From NCBI GenBank assembly GCA_913050245.1, contig CAJWZJ010000004.1, forward strand, positions 38,501 to 102,500: 64,000 nucleotides of DNA, in the 5' to 3' direction. Source of the DNA: an uncultured bacterium. GTDB lineage: Bacteria > Desulfobacterota_D > UBA1144. This document shows positions 38,544 to 46,988 of the stretch, one piece after another (the first letter of the stretch is position 1; each line of letters opens with the position of its first letter). The notes below the pieces were generated by a model. The model ran no database searches. It saw only the letters and a list, made by a program, of their open reading frames with translations, and had not been told where the DNA came from. A program made the translations under genes and the position numbers.

Positions 38544-39878
38544 ATGAATTTGCAGACCGAACATAATATTGATAGAGTCGTTGCCTTCCTACCAGAATTT
38601 ATAAAATCTGTCCTCCCTAAAATAAAAATTGATTTTAAATATGAAAAGAACATTGAAATTAATCTATCAACTTCAAAAGTAGAACCCTCAGATGATCCAA
38701 TAAAGACTTATTTGAATACAATTGCATACCATTCTCTTCTTAATAAATCAGAGGAAATGAAAGTCGCAAAAAATTTTCATGATGCAAAGCAAATTATATC
38801 AGAATATGTTTCAAATAATTTTGAAATTGCAGAATTACTTTATTCCGAACTTAGGAATGATTTTAATTTTGAAGCAAGTGAAGATGAAGATTTTACTCTT
38901 AATGAAGTTGATACAGATGAATCATCATATAAATCCACAAGAAGAGTTATGAATCTTAGAGATATTTTAAACTCAGTTGTTGAAAAGAAAGTAATCAATA
39001 AAGAGACTAAGATTAAAATTAATAAAATTATGATGCAAATTGAATTCCCCGGAGACTTCCTTCAATCAATTGTTTTATTTATGAAAAAAAATAGTTTTGA
39101 TAAATTTGAAACTGATGAATTTAGAAAAGCTAAACTCTCATATCTTAGCAACAAGCAAAGACTTGTAGAATCTAATTTGCGATTAGTTGTAAGTATTGCT
39201 CGAAAATATATAAACAAGGGTTTACCTTTTTTAGATTTGATACAAGAGGGAAATATTGGGCTTATTAGAGCAGTTGAAAAATTTGAATATCAAAGAGGCT
39301 ATAAATTCTCTACTTATGCAACATGGTGGATAAGGCAAGCTATTACGCGGTCACTTGCTGACCAAGCTAGAATAATTAGAATACCAGTCCATATGACTGA
39401 ACAGATAACAAGAATAAATAGTGTTACAAGGAAGTTGGTTCAAAAATTAGGGCGCGAACCCTCAAACTTAGAGATTGCTCAAGAGTCTAATTTTTCAGAA
39501 GATAAGGTTGATAGTATTCAGCGAGTTACAAAAGACCCAATAGCGCTTGATGCACCTATAAATGAAGAGGAGTCCGGACAGACTCTACTTGATTCTATAA
39601 GCGATGATAATCCTAACCAACAAGATTATATTGAAACTAATGAATTAAAGAATCTTATAAACAATTCACTGCTGAAAGTTCTTAATGATAGAGAAAAAGA
39701 TGTTATTAAGAAAAGGTTTGGAATAGATGAAGACCAGGCATTTACCTTAGAGGAGATTGGTAGGGAATTTAATGTAACAAGAGAGAGAATAAGGCAGATA
39801 GAGTTGAAAGCGCTCAAGAAGCTTAAGAAGGTCAGAAAATCACCAGTTTTAAATTACTTAGGTAATACAAAATATTGA
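38544..39878 (+). CDS. rpoD: RNA polymerase primary sigma factor, compact form
   Basis: Housekeeping sigma-70 factor. The 444-residue protein is far shorter than E. coli RpoD (613): region 1.1 is missing or vestigial and the non-conserved region is small. Region 1.2 starts at [17 protein letters not shown] near 50; regions 2.1-2.4 are complete ([40 protein letters not shown], then the -10 binding [12 protein letters not shown]), as are region 3 and region 4.2 with [21 protein letters not shown] near 405. Intact -10 and -35 readers agree with the TTGACA/TATAAT boxes seen here. The stop codon overlaps the 5S rRNA promoter. Confidence 0.96.
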   Translation: MNLQTEHNIDRVVAFLPEFIKSVLPKIKIDFKYEKNIEINLSTSKVEPSDDPIKTYLNTIAYHSLLNKSEEMKVAKNFHDAKQIISEYVSNNFEIAELLYSELRNDFNFEASEDEDFTLNEVDTDESSYKSTRRVMNLRDILNSVVEKKVINKETKIKINKIMMQIEFPGDFLQSIVLFMKKNSFDKFETDEFRKAKLSYLSNKQRLVESNLRLVVSIARKYINKGLPFLDLIQEGNIGLIRAVEKFEYQRGYKFSTYATWWIRQAITRSLADQARIIRIPVHMTEQITRINSVTRKLVQKLGREPSNLEIAQESNFSEDKVDSIQRVTKDPIALDAPINEEESGQTLLDSISDDNPNQQDYIETNELKNLINNSLLKVLNDREKDVIKKRFGIDEDQAFTLEEIGREFNVTRERIRQIELKALKKLKKVRKSPVLNYLGNTKY

Positions 39879-39902
39879 CAAGGTTCTTTTTTTGGATAAG
39901 AT
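39875..39902 (+). promoter_or_regulatory. Dedicated promoter of 5S rRNA
   Basis: TTGACA at 39875-39880 overlaps the rpoD stop codon; TAAGAT at 39897-39902 follows after a 16-bp spacer. Transcription would begin about 39909, right at the 5S gene. Confidence 0.65.
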
Positions 39903-39910
39903 TAAGACTT

Positions 39911-40026
39911 CTAGGCAGCCATACTGGAGGGGGTACACCCGGATCCATTCCGAACCCGGCAGTTAAGCCCTCAGAGGCCGATGATACTTGTACCTATTGG
40001 TTCTGGGAAAGTAGGTAGCTGCCTAG
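39911..40026 (+). rRNA. rrf: 5S ribosomal RNA, not next to 16S/23S
   Basis: About 116 nt closed by the terminal stem CTAGGCAGC / GCTGCCTAG. The inner part has the conserved GGATCCATTCCGAACCCGGC (loop B/C) and AGTTAAGCCC, then GATGATACT and GGTTCTGGGAAAGTAGG, all 5S hallmarks. The gene lies between rpoD and purN, over 23 kb from the 16S gene at the window end, with its own promoter. Confidence 0.95.
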
Positions 40027-40037
40027 TTAAATTTCTT

Positions 40038-40643
40038 ATGTCGAATAAATTTAAAATCGCTATTTTTTCTTCTGGAAGTGGGTCAAACTTCGAAGCTATA
40101 GTTAAAGCTAAAATACCAAATGTTGAGGTTTGCTTCTTATTTTGTAATGTTGAAGATGCTTTTGTACTAGAGAGAGCAAAAAATTTAGGGATTCAAACTA
40201 TTATATTATCTCACAAAGGGTATAAACTTAGAAAAGAATATGAAGAAAAAATTATTTCATTAATTAACGAATACAATTTAGATCTTATTGTACTTGCAGG
40301 TTTTAAAAGAATTTTATCTCCTTTTTTTACTGGCAAATTTCAAAATAAAATTATTAATCTTCATCCTTCATTACTACCAGCATTTACCGGTCTTCATGCC
40401 CCTAGACAAGCCTTGGAATATGGAGCTAAATTCACAGGTTGTACAGTCCATTTTGTTGATGATGGAATAGACACTGGACCAATTATTATGCAAGGATTGG
40501 TAAGCATAGATCAAGAAGATGATGAGGATTCTTTAATATCAAAAATAAATTCAAAAGAACACGAAATTCTTCCTAAGTCAATTGAATTACTATCTTTAAA
40601 CAAATTTATAATTGAGGGAAGAAAAGTTTTCCTGAAAGACTAA
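40038..40643 (+). CDS. purN: Phosphoribosylglycinamide formyltransferase
   Basis: Third step of purine synthesis, using 10-formyl-tetrahydrofolate. I start it at ATG 40038, 12 nt after the 5S gene; an upstream in-frame ATG at 39981 is inside the 5S rRNA and not credible. The 201-residue protein has FSSGSGSNFEAIV near 11-23, NLHPSLLPAFTGLHAPRQAL near 108 with the catalytic His and Asn, and HFVDDGIDTGPII near 137. It may depend on 5S read-through, since no other promoter fits. Its stop overlaps the stop of aroF (shared CTAA). Confidence 0.95.
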   Translation: MSNKFKIAIFSSGSGSNFEAIVKAKIPNVEVCFLFCNVEDAFVLERAKNLGIQTIILSHKGYKLRKEYEEKIISLINEYNLDLIVLAGFKRILSPFFTGKFQNKIINLHPSLLPAFTGLHAPRQALEYGAKFTGCTVHFVDDGIDTGPIIMQGLVSIDQEDDEDSLISKINSKEHEILPKSIELLSLNKFIIEGRKVFLKD

Positions 40644-41659
40644 ATATCTCTTCCAATAGAATTTGCAATTATTCTGGACTTTTCAACCATCAAATTGAAC
40701 TTTTTAGGTTTTAATGATTGACCACCATCACTTAATGCTATTTCAGGCTGATCATGAACTTCAACAGCAAGACCATCAGCACCTGCGGCAATTGCTGCAT
40801 AAGCTATAGGCGAAACATACTGCCAGTATCCAGTCCCATGCGCAGGATCTGCTATGACAGGCAAATGCGTTTTTTCCTTCAAAACTGGAATTGCATTAAT
40901 ATCAAAAGTATTTCTGGTTGCTGTTTCAAAAGTCCTGATTCCTCTCTCACAGAGTGCGACTGACATATTCCCTTCTGCGAGCAAATATTCAGCACATAAT
41001 AAAAATTCATTTAATGAAGTAGACATGCCTCTTTTTAGTAAAACAGGTTTTTTTGATTTACCAGCTTCTTTCAATAACGCATAATTCTGACAATTTCTAG
41101 CACCTATTTGAAGCATATCAGCATATTCGCAAATAAGATCAAGATCTTTGACGTCGAGTACTTCAGTGACAATTGGCAGCCCAACTTCATTACCTGCATT
41201 CTTAAGAAACTTTAAACCTTCTTCACCTAATCCTTGGAAAGTATAAGGAGATGTTCTTGGTTTGAACGCGCCACCTCTTAATATAGTAGCGCCACCTAAT
41301 TTAACAGCCTTTGCTATATCGAAAATTTGCTTTTCACTTTCGACTGAGCATGGACCTGCAATAAGCGTGAGAGATTTTCCACCAACATTTGCATTTCCAA
41401 CCTTAAAAGAAGTATCCTCATTTTTGAATTCTCTACTACCGAGCTTGTTAGGCTGCATTATAGGAACTACTGATTCTACACCGGGAAGTTGTCCTAGTAG
41501 ATTCATATGCTGCTGTTTTTCTTTTTGATTTCCTACAGCACCAATAATTGTTCTAGCTTCTCCCTTTACTATTTCTGCTTTATATCCAAATTCTTTTATG
41601 GATTTTTCAATCCTACTAATTTCTTCTTCAGAAACTGTTGGCTTCAATACGACTATCAT
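40640..41659 (-). CDS. aroF: 3-deoxy-7-phosphoheptulonate (DAHP) synthase, type I-beta
   Basis: First step of aromatic amino acid synthesis. The 339-residue protein has an N-terminal ferredoxin-like regulatory domain (residues 1-70, with GARTIIGAVG-like EARTIIGAVGNQ) and a KDO8P-synthase-like barrel: LIAGPCSVESEKQ near 104, GGAFKPRTSPYTFQGLG near 133, QIGARNCQNYALL near 190, and VIADPAHGTGYW near 270. This is the Bacillus/Thermotoga-type enzyme, not the AroFGH type of enterics or the plant-like class II. A GGAGG Shine-Dalgarno is present. aroB lies 1.4 kb away on the same strand. Confidence 0.94.
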   Translation of the reverse strand: MIVVLKPTVSEEEISRIEKSIKEFGYKAEIVKGEARTIIGAVGNQKEKQQHMNLLGQLPGVESVVPIMQPNKLGSREFKNEDTSFKVGNANVGGKSLTLIAGPCSVESEKQIFDIAKAVKLGGATILRGGAFKPRTSPYTFQGLGEEGLKFLKNAGNEVGLPIVTEVLDVKDLDLICEYADMLQIGARNCQNYALLKEAGKSKKPVLLKRGMSTSLNEFLLCAEYLLAEGNMSVALCERGIRTFETATRNTFDINAIPVLKEKTHLPVIADPAHGTGYWQYVSPIAYAAIAAGADGLAVEVHDQPEIALSDGGQSLKPKKFNLMVEKSRIIANSIGRDI

Positions 41660-41717
41660 TAAATTCCTCCAAGTATTATCTATAGTATTTTATGTAAAAA
41701 AAGTTCTATATCAAATA

Positions 41718-41737
41718 AATTGAAATAAATTTCAATT
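41718..41737. promoter_or_regulatory. 20-bp palindrome between aroF and plsC
   Basis: AATTGAAAT then AA then ATTTCAATT: perfect 9-bp arms in the 94-nt gap between the divergent genes. It shares TGAA-N6-TTCA and the AA centre with the palindrome at the eno start. A regulator site is possible. Confidence 0.4.
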
Positions 41738-41753
41738 AAATTAAGCTCTATAA

Positions 41754-42449
41754 ATGCTAATTTCATATATTAAATGGGTGCTAATAGCATTATTTACAAT
41801 TTTCTTTGCGCTTATTACAATACTTATTTCTTTAATATCTCCAAAAATTGCCGCTCTAAGTACTGTGAAACTTTGGGGCCGTTTAATATTGATTATATCT
41901 GGAGTGAAGATTAAATTAGAAGGCATCGAAAATATAAAAAACAAGCCCACCATAGTTATGTATAACCACAAGAGTTACTTTGATATTTTTTCATTTGCTT
42001 CATTTATGAAATATGATTGGCGTGCAATGATGAAAAAAGAGTTGTTAAAGATTCCTTTTTTTGGTACCGCAGTAAAAATCATGGGACATTATTTTGTAGC
42101 TCGTGATGGATCCTTTTCAGATAGAAGAGAAGTAATAAAAATTTTAAAAAAAATTAAAAATGGAAAAATTATTTTTATAGCACCAGAGGGTACTAGAAAT
42201 CCTAATAAAGGGTTGCTAGATTTTAAAGATGGGGGATTTTTCATATCTTTAAAAACCAAAGTCAATATTGTTCCCATGATAATTCAAGGTGCTGATTCAA
42301 TTATTAAAAAAGGTTCATGGAAAATTAATTCTGGTTTAATCAAAATTAAAATAATGCCAGAGGTTGACGTCGATAAATATAATAAGCTAGATAATTCATT
42401 AGAAGAATTGAAAAAAGATATCAGAAATATATTTGAGAGAAATATCTAG
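41754..42449 (+). CDS. plsC: 1-acyl-sn-glycerol-3-phosphate acyltransferase
   Basis: Makes phosphatidic acid from lysophosphatidic acid at the membrane. The 231-residue protein starts with a hydrophobic helix (about residues 8-28), then has the acyltransferase motif MYNHKSYFDIF near 68-78 (H-x4-D), FVARDGSFSDR, and the second motif FIAPEGTRNP near 141. It is divergent from aroF and ends on the same CTAG tetranucleotide that ends trmB. It supplies the precursor for the psd/pssA route. Confidence 0.94.
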   Translation: MLISYIKWVLIALFTIFFALITILISLISPKIAALSTVKLWGRLILIISGVKIKLEGIENIKNKPTIVMYNHKSYFDIFSFASFMKYDWRAMMKKELLKIPFFGTAVKIMGHYFVARDGSFSDRREVIKILKKIKNGKIIFIAPEGTRNPNKGLLDFKDGGFFISLKTKVNIVPMIIQGADSIIKKGSWKINSGLIKIKIMPEVDVDKYNKLDNSLEELKKDIRNIFERNI

Positions 42450-43036
42450 TTTTTTGTTAGATATAATGCATATATTTCCTTATTTGTATTTTTAAAATCT
42501 TTTTGAAATTTTGTTAATGGCAAAGAGTTTTTTTTATATGATTTCCATTTCTTAAATTTGGATTCATTTATTTCCTTCTTCATATATTCTAAATATTCTG
42601 AAGAGTCAGTTTTTATGATCATTTCACCGTTTCTAATGAGAATTTGAAACAGTTTATTTAGCAAATTTGATTTAATAATTCTATTTTTTATATGTCTATC
42701 TTTTGGCCATGGATCAGGATTATTTATATATATATTCTTTATATTATTTGAATAAAATATAGATTCAACAATGGGATTAATATCACCGTATATAAATTTT
42801 ATATTTTTAAGCCCTATTTTATCAACTCTTTTTAACGATTTAATAATCCTTCCATATTTTATTTCAATACCAATATGTAGCTCGTTCTTATTCTTTATAG
42901 CTAATTCTGTTAAAAATTCCCCCTCTCCAGACCCTATATCTAATATAATATTTTTTTCACTATTTAGTTTAATGATTTCATCAGTCTTTGATATATCAAG
43001 ATAATTTTGTTTATATTTATATATTTTTAAATTCAT
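42446..43036 (-). CDS. trmB: tRNA (guanine-N7-)-methyltransferase
   Basis: Methylates G46 in the tRNA variable loop. The 196-residue protein has the SAM-binding motif LDIGSGEGEFL near 32-42, GIEIKYGRI near 57, and the family signature INNPDPWPKDRHIKNRII near 104-121, where most homologues have NFPDPWPKKRH. The C-terminal KTDSSEYLEYM and TKFQKDFKN segments also fit. Its start overlaps the end of aroB by 20 nt. Confidence 0.94.
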   Translation of the reverse strand: MNLKIYKYKQNYLDISKTDEIIKLNSEKNIILDIGSGEGEFLTELAIKNKNELHIGIEIKYGRIIKSLKRVDKIGLKNIKFIYGDINPIVESIFYSNNIKNIYINNPDPWPKDRHIKNRIIKSNLLNKLFQILIRNGEMIIKTDSSEYLEYMKKEINESKFKKWKSYKKNSLPLTKFQKDFKNTNKEIYALYLTKN

Positions 43037-44102
43037 TTAGATATTTTATTAAAACTTTCTTAATTGTCTTTCTGCTTACTTCCACTGTATGCTTATCTTT
43101 AATTTTCATAATTGTTCCAATTTTACATGGTAAAGAAAAAGTTATTGAAGAGCCTTTATTTTTTTTATCAAGTTGCATGTAATCTAACAATAATTCAACT
43201 TGATTAATATTATAAGTAACTCTTCTAAGACCAAATTTATCCAAAATATTTATTATTTTTAAAAGATCTTCATGCTTAAGATCAAAATATTCATGTGCAA
43301 GAATCGATTCAATGGCCATACCAACCCCAATACAGTCACCGTGTGATTTTTTGTATGAATATAGTTTCTCTATTGCATGACCAATTGTATGACCAAAATT
43401 CAAAATACTTCTGAGGTCTGATTCTTTGAAATCTTTTTGAACAACTTTGATTTTAATTTCCATACATTTTTTTAAAATACTAGCTATATCTTTTTTATTA
43501 TTTTCCATAAACCGAACATTAGAGCTCTCTAATTTTCTAAATAATTTTAAATCTTTTATTATTCCATACTTAATTATTTCACCTAAACCCTGCCTTATCT
43601 CTTTATCAGGCAATGTCTCAAGGAATTTTGTATTAACTACAATTTCTGTTGGGTTATAGAAAGATCCTATAAGGTTTTTACCCATATTTGAATTTATTCC
43701 AGTTTTTCCACCAATAGAACTGTCAACAATTGCCACCAATGAAGTTGGTATATGAATTAAATCCACACCTCTTAAGAGTGTAGCAGCAATAAAACCTGTT
43801 AAATCTCCAACGACTCCACCTCCCAAACCAATTAAAAGAGAATTTCTATTAAATTTGCTTCTAAGTAGTTCTTCGTCCAATCTATTTTTTACAATATGAG
43901 ATTTAGATGTCTCTCCAGGTTTTATTTTTAGAACTAATAAGCCTTTTATTTTTAATATATCCTTATAAATTTTATAGAGATTATTATCAGTCAAAATTGC
44001 AACTTTATAATAGTTATTTAAATTTCTTTTTATGAATTTTTTTAGATTTACATCAAATGAAATCCTATACTTCTGATTTTTAATAGTAGTATTTACAATC
44101 AT
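43017..44102 (-). CDS. aroB: 3-dehydroquinate synthase
   Basis: Second step of the shikimate pathway, NAD- and metal-dependent. The 361-residue protein has IGLGGGVVGDLTGFIAATLLRGV near 89, the IPTSLVAIVDSSIGGKTGIN segment near 117, the metal-site residues GLGEIIKYGII near 173 and LNFGHTIGHAIEK near 235. All catalytic regions are intact. It abuts apt (stop at 44103) and overlaps trmB. Confidence 0.97.
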   Translation of the reverse strand: MIVNTTIKNQKYRISFDVNLKKFIKRNLNNYYKVAILTDNNLYKIYKDILKIKGLLVLKIKPGETSKSHIVKNRLDEELLRSKFNRNSLLIGLGGGVVGDLTGFIAATLLRGVDLIHIPTSLVAIVDSSIGGKTGINSNMGKNLIGSFYNPTEIVVNTKFLETLPDKEIRQGLGEIIKYGIIKDLKLFRKLESSNVRFMENNKKDIASILKKCMEIKIKVVQKDFKESDLRSILNFGHTIGHAIEKLYSYKKSHGDCIGVGMAIESILAHEYFDLKHEDLLKIINILDKFGLRRVTYNINQVELLLDYMQLDKKNKGSSITFSLPCKIGTIMKIKDKHTVEVSRKTIKKVLIKYLNEFKNI

Positions 44103-44612
44103 TTAATAATCTATTAAAGAATGTATGTTTTCACATTCAATATTGCTTCTCCCATTTAAATTCATCAACTCTATTACAAAACAAGCAGAGTTTATTTCGC
44201 AATCAAAATTTTTTATTAGATTTTCTAAGGCCGAAATTGTTCCACCAGTTGCTAATAAATCATCAATAATTGCAACTTTTTTCCCTGGTTTTAATGAATC
44301 TATATGCATCTGGAAACAGTCTGAGCCATATTCTAGTTCATACTCAACTTCGAATGTCTTATATGGAAGCTTTCCCTTTTTTCTGGCTAAGATTAACTCT
44401 TTGTCAAGATTGAAACAGACTGCTGACGCAAAAATAAATCCTCTTGATTCTGGTGCTACTATAGAGTCTGTATCTTCAGGAATTAATTCTGATAATTTAT
44501 TAACAACAAATTTAAAAGCCGAGGTATCTTTGAGCAGCGGTGTTATATCTCTATACAATATTCCTTCTTTTGGAAAATCAGGAATAGATCTAACATAATT
44601 TTTTAATTCCAT
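44103..44612 (-). CDS. apt: Adenine phosphoribosyltransferase
   Basis: Purine salvage of adenine to AMP. The 169-residue protein has the start YVRSIPDFPKEGILYRDITPLL, the ESRGFIFASAV segment near 59, ARKKGKLPYKTFEVEYELEYG near 77, and the PRPP-binding VAIIDDLLATGGTI near 115. All are standard. It overlaps the DedA-like gene by 10 nt. Confidence 0.96.
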   Translation of the reverse strand: MELKNYVRSIPDFPKEGILYRDITPLLKDTSAFKFVVNKLSELIPEDTDSIVAPESRGFIFASAVCFNLDKELILARKKGKLPYKTFEVEYELEYGSDCFQMHIDSLKPGKKVAIIDDLLATGGTISALENLIKNFDCEINSACFVIELMNLNGRSNIECENIHSLIDY

Positions 44613-45181
44613 TTGTAGTATAAATATATAATTAAAACACCTATAAGGCCAATCATAATTAGATTAAATTTTTTACTTTTAGTTATCCTTTCGAAGTCAT
44701 GTCCGTACTTATATCCTAGATATCCAAAAATAAAAAATCTTGATCCTCTACCTAATATAGAGCCAAAAATAAAATCAACAAAGTTTACATTTATTGCTCC
44801 AGCTGATATGCAAAAGATTTTAAATGGTAGTGGTGTGAATGCTGATGTAAGCATCATGATAAATGTTTGATTATCAATCTTCAATTTTAAACTCTCAATA
44901 TCATTAATATATTTATTTATTAATTTGATATCATATTTCTGGGATAAGCTCACTATTTGATCCCCTAAATAATATGCAATACAGCCTCCAAGCACCGAGT
45001 AAAAAGTACAGAGCAGAGTAAATTTACACAATTCAGAAATCTTTTTTTTAATGCATAGAAGTGCTAAGAAAGGATCAGGCGGTATTATAAAGAATATAGA
45101 TTCTGTAAAAGAAACAATACACATTGTTAAAACACCCTTTGGGCCTTTCATTATATGTAAAATTTTATCAATCATTTTCAA
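44603..45181 (-). CDS. DedA/YqaA-like inner membrane protein
   Basis: A 192-residue integral membrane protein of the SNARE-associated/VTT superfamily. Hydrophobic segments appear near residues 15-35, 50-75, 110-130 and 165-190. It has the short YqaA-type layout: SFTESIFFIIPPDPFLALL near 24, LGGCIAYYLGDQ near 64, TPLPFKIFCISAGA near 117, and GSILGRGSRFFIFGYLGYKYG near 136. The family affects membrane homeostasis and lipid-carrier flipping in known members; the substrate here is unknown. It overlaps surE by 14 nt. Confidence 0.88.
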   Translation of the reverse strand: MKMIDKILHIMKGPKGVLTMCIVSFTESIFFIIPPDPFLALLCIKKKISELCKFTLLCTFYSVLGGCIAYYLGDQIVSLSQKYDIKLINKYINDIESLKLKIDNQTFIMMLTSAFTPLPFKIFCISAGAINVNFVDFIFGSILGRGSRFFIFGYLGYKYGHDFERITKSKKFNLIMIGLIGVLIIYLYYKWN

Positions 45182-45911
45182 TTTTTATATCAAATTCTTC
45201 AAATTCATAATCCGTATAATCTGTTTTCAAAGGAGTTATGGAGACATATCCAGATTTGAGCGCATCAATGTCACTCCCATTAATAGATTTATAACTTAAA
45301 TCAGTACCCCCAATCCAATGATACTCATTACCACGCGGATCTTTTTTAGATAAAATCTCATGACCATATGCTCTTTGACCTTGAGAAGTAAATTTTATTC
45401 CTTTGAGGCTATCTAGTCCTCTATTTGGAAGATTAATATTTAGAAAAAAATTCTTCATGTTTCTTTTAATTATATTTTCTAATATTATTGAAAATACTTC
45501 AGCACATAATTCAAATTTAGGATTTTTTTTATTCCCTATAGAAACAGCTATGGAATTAATTCCATGGAGATACCCTTCACGTGCAGCACCAACAGTGCCA
45601 GAATAATTAATATCATCACCTACATTTGCCCCGTCATTAATTCCTGAAATAACTAAATCAAATTTTGGTTTTATTTTTTTACTGTTTATTGCAAAATTTA
45701 CACAGTCTGCTGGTAATCCATCCACTGCATATATATTTTTAGAAACTTCTTTACATCTTAAGGGCCGGTTTAAACTTATTGAATGACTTGTAGTGCTTTG
45801 ATTATTTTCTGGAGCAACAATAGTTATATTCCCAAATTTAGAAATAAATCTCTCTAAAATTTTTATACCTGGTGCTCTATAGCCATCATCATTTGTAATT
45901 AAAATATTCAT
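45168..45911 (-). CDS. surE: 5'-nucleotidase SurE
   Basis: Metal-dependent nucleoside 5'-monophosphatase. The 247-residue protein starts MNILITNDDGYRAPGI (metal ligands Asp-Asp), then has APENNQSTTSHSISL near 38, the SGINDGANVGDDINYSGTVGAAREG segment near 94, and AVSIG. Everything matches the family. It lies 7 nt downstream of tRNA-Pro on the same strand; merR-tRNA-Pro-surE is an order I recall from deltaproteobacteria. Confidence 0.96.
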   Translation of the reverse strand: MNILITNDDGYRAPGIKILERFISKFGNITIVAPENNQSTTSHSISLNRPLRCKEVSKNIYAVDGLPADCVNFAINSKKIKPKFDLVISGINDGANVGDDINYSGTVGAAREGYLHGINSIAVSIGNKKNPKFELCAEVFSIILENIIKRNMKNFFLNINLPNRGLDSLKGIKFTSQGQRAYGHEILSKKDPRGNEYHWIGGTDLSYKSINGSDIDALKSGYVSITPLKTDYTDYEFEEFDIKIEND

Positions 45912-45918
45912 TATTTAA

Positions 45919-45991
45919 TCGGGGTGATTGGACTTGAACCAACGACCCCTGGTCCCCCAGACCAGTGCGCTACCAGCTGCGCCACACCCCG
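45919..45991 (-). tRNA. tRNA-Pro (anticodon GGG)
   Basis: On the minus strand the acceptor arm CGGGGTG pairs with CACCCCG; C1-G72 is the bacterial proline tRNA hallmark; discriminator A. The anticodon stem CTGGT/ACCAG encloses loop CTGGGGG, giving GGG. CCA is not encoded. It lies between merR and surE, 4 nt after merR ends. Confidence 0.96.
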
Positions 45992-45995
45992 CTTA

Positions 45996-46337
45996 TTATG
46001 GAGTATCTATTAAGTTTTTTATTTTCTTTCTTATATCTTTTAATTTTTCAAGGATCTCCCTTTGTCTATTTATTTTACCTGCTAATCTTAGATCAATATC
46101 ATTATAATTAGATTTAATTTTGCTCTCATTCTTAAATTTATTTAAATCAAGGATTATATCTATTGCATTGTGGTGGTAGAGCTTGTGAGTATATCCTGTT
46201 GTACTTCTAAGTTGATTTTTTAAACTCTCATGGATTTTTGTCCAATATCTAATTTTAGATGATGGAACACCTGTTATTTTTTCTAATTCACCTATTTTAT
46301 AGAAATATTTTTCTTTATCATCTGATATGGATATCAT
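45996..46337 (-). CDS. MerR-family transcriptional regulator
   Basis: A 113-residue protein with an N-terminal MerR helix-turn-helix: YKIGELEKITGVPSSKIRYWTKI at about residues 12-34, followed by the wing with TGYTHKLYHHNAIDIIL and a C-terminal coiled coil (RQREILEKLKDIRKKIKNLI). No cysteines or ligand domain, so it is not a metal sensor. This is the short regulator often found next to tRNA-Pro in proteobacteria, where ihfA usually precedes it; no ihfA is present here. Target unknown. Confidence 0.88.
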   Translation of the reverse strand: MISISDDKEKYFYKIGELEKITGVPSSKIRYWTKIHESLKNQLRSTTGYTHKLYHHNAIDIILDLNKFKNESKIKSNYNDIDLRLAGKINRQREILEKLKDIRKKIKNLIDTP

Positions 46338-46361
46338 AAAATCAAAATAATTTATTAATAT

Positions 46362-46988
46362 TTAACTGTCAATTAGCTTTATTTTAAAACTTTTTCTATG
46401 CATAAATGATTTTCCATATACTTTTATACCTTTAACATGCTCAGCTGTACCATAGCCAGCATTTTGAGATAATTTATAAAATGGAAAAATTCTATCATAT
46501 TTTTTAATTATAAAATCTCTGATAAATTTGGCCATAATCGATGCTGCACCTATAACTTTGCATTTATTATCACCAGATATAATAGATTCTTGATATATCT
46601 CAATTCCAGGTATCTTGCTTATTCCATCAACTAATGCGGCATCGATATTTTTATTTATATTTTGAATTGATTTTTTCATTGCTAATTCTGATGCATTTTT
46701 AATATTGATGTCATCAATCTCTTTGTTCTCCACAAAGCCAAGACCAAATGTACACTCCTTTTCAATCATTTGATTAACTAAATAATTTCTCTTTTTCTCT
46801 GATAATTTTTTTGAATCTTTTATTTTTTCTAGCTCAATTGATAAAAACTTTTCATCTAGTAATACAGAGCAGGCTACAACTGGTCCAAATATCGATCCCC
46901 TACCAACTTCATCAATACCAACTATATTTTTATATTTATTAAGTAGTTTGTTTTCTTCAACTGATAATAAATTATTTAAATTTTTAAT
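46362..46988 (-). CDS. rnhB: Ribonuclease HII, apparently started at ATT
   Basis: Removes RNA from RNA-DNA hybrids and single ribonucleotides. Reading the minus strand upstream of the internal ATG at 46769 gives, in frame, KYKNIVGIDEVGRGSIFGPV, the RNase HII active-site start (Asp-Glu of DEVGRG), then KDSKKLSEKKR, and later DALV-like IDAALVDGI and GAASIMAKFIRD. Between the upstream stop (TAA at 47001-47003) and DEVGRG there is no ATG, GTG, TTG or CTG. The best start is ATT at 46986-46988, with AAGGA at 46998-47002, 9 nt upstream, giving 208 residues, a normal length. It would overlap dapA by 13 nt. Confidence 0.85.
   Translation of the reverse strand: MKNLNNLLSVEENKLLNKYKNIVGIDEVGRGSIFGPVVACSVLLDEKFLSIELEKIKDSKKLSEKKRNYLVNQMIEKECTFGLGFVENKEIDDINIKNASELAMKKSIQNINKNIDAALVDGISKIPGIEIYQESIISGDNKCKVIGAASIMAKFIRDFIIKKYDRIFPFYKLSQNAGYGTAEHVKGIKVYGKSFMHRKSFKIKLIDS

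Noticed and set aside
39981-40037. In-frame ATG that would extend purN by 19 residues
   Set aside because: It lies inside the 5S rRNA gene; purN homologues start at the ATG at 40038.
44125-44598. 157-codon open frame opposite apt
   Set aside because: Shadow of a well-conserved gene, no recognisable domain.
46362-46769. rnhB starting at the internal ATG 46769
   Set aside because: It would remove the DEVGRG active site, which is plainly encoded upstream in frame.
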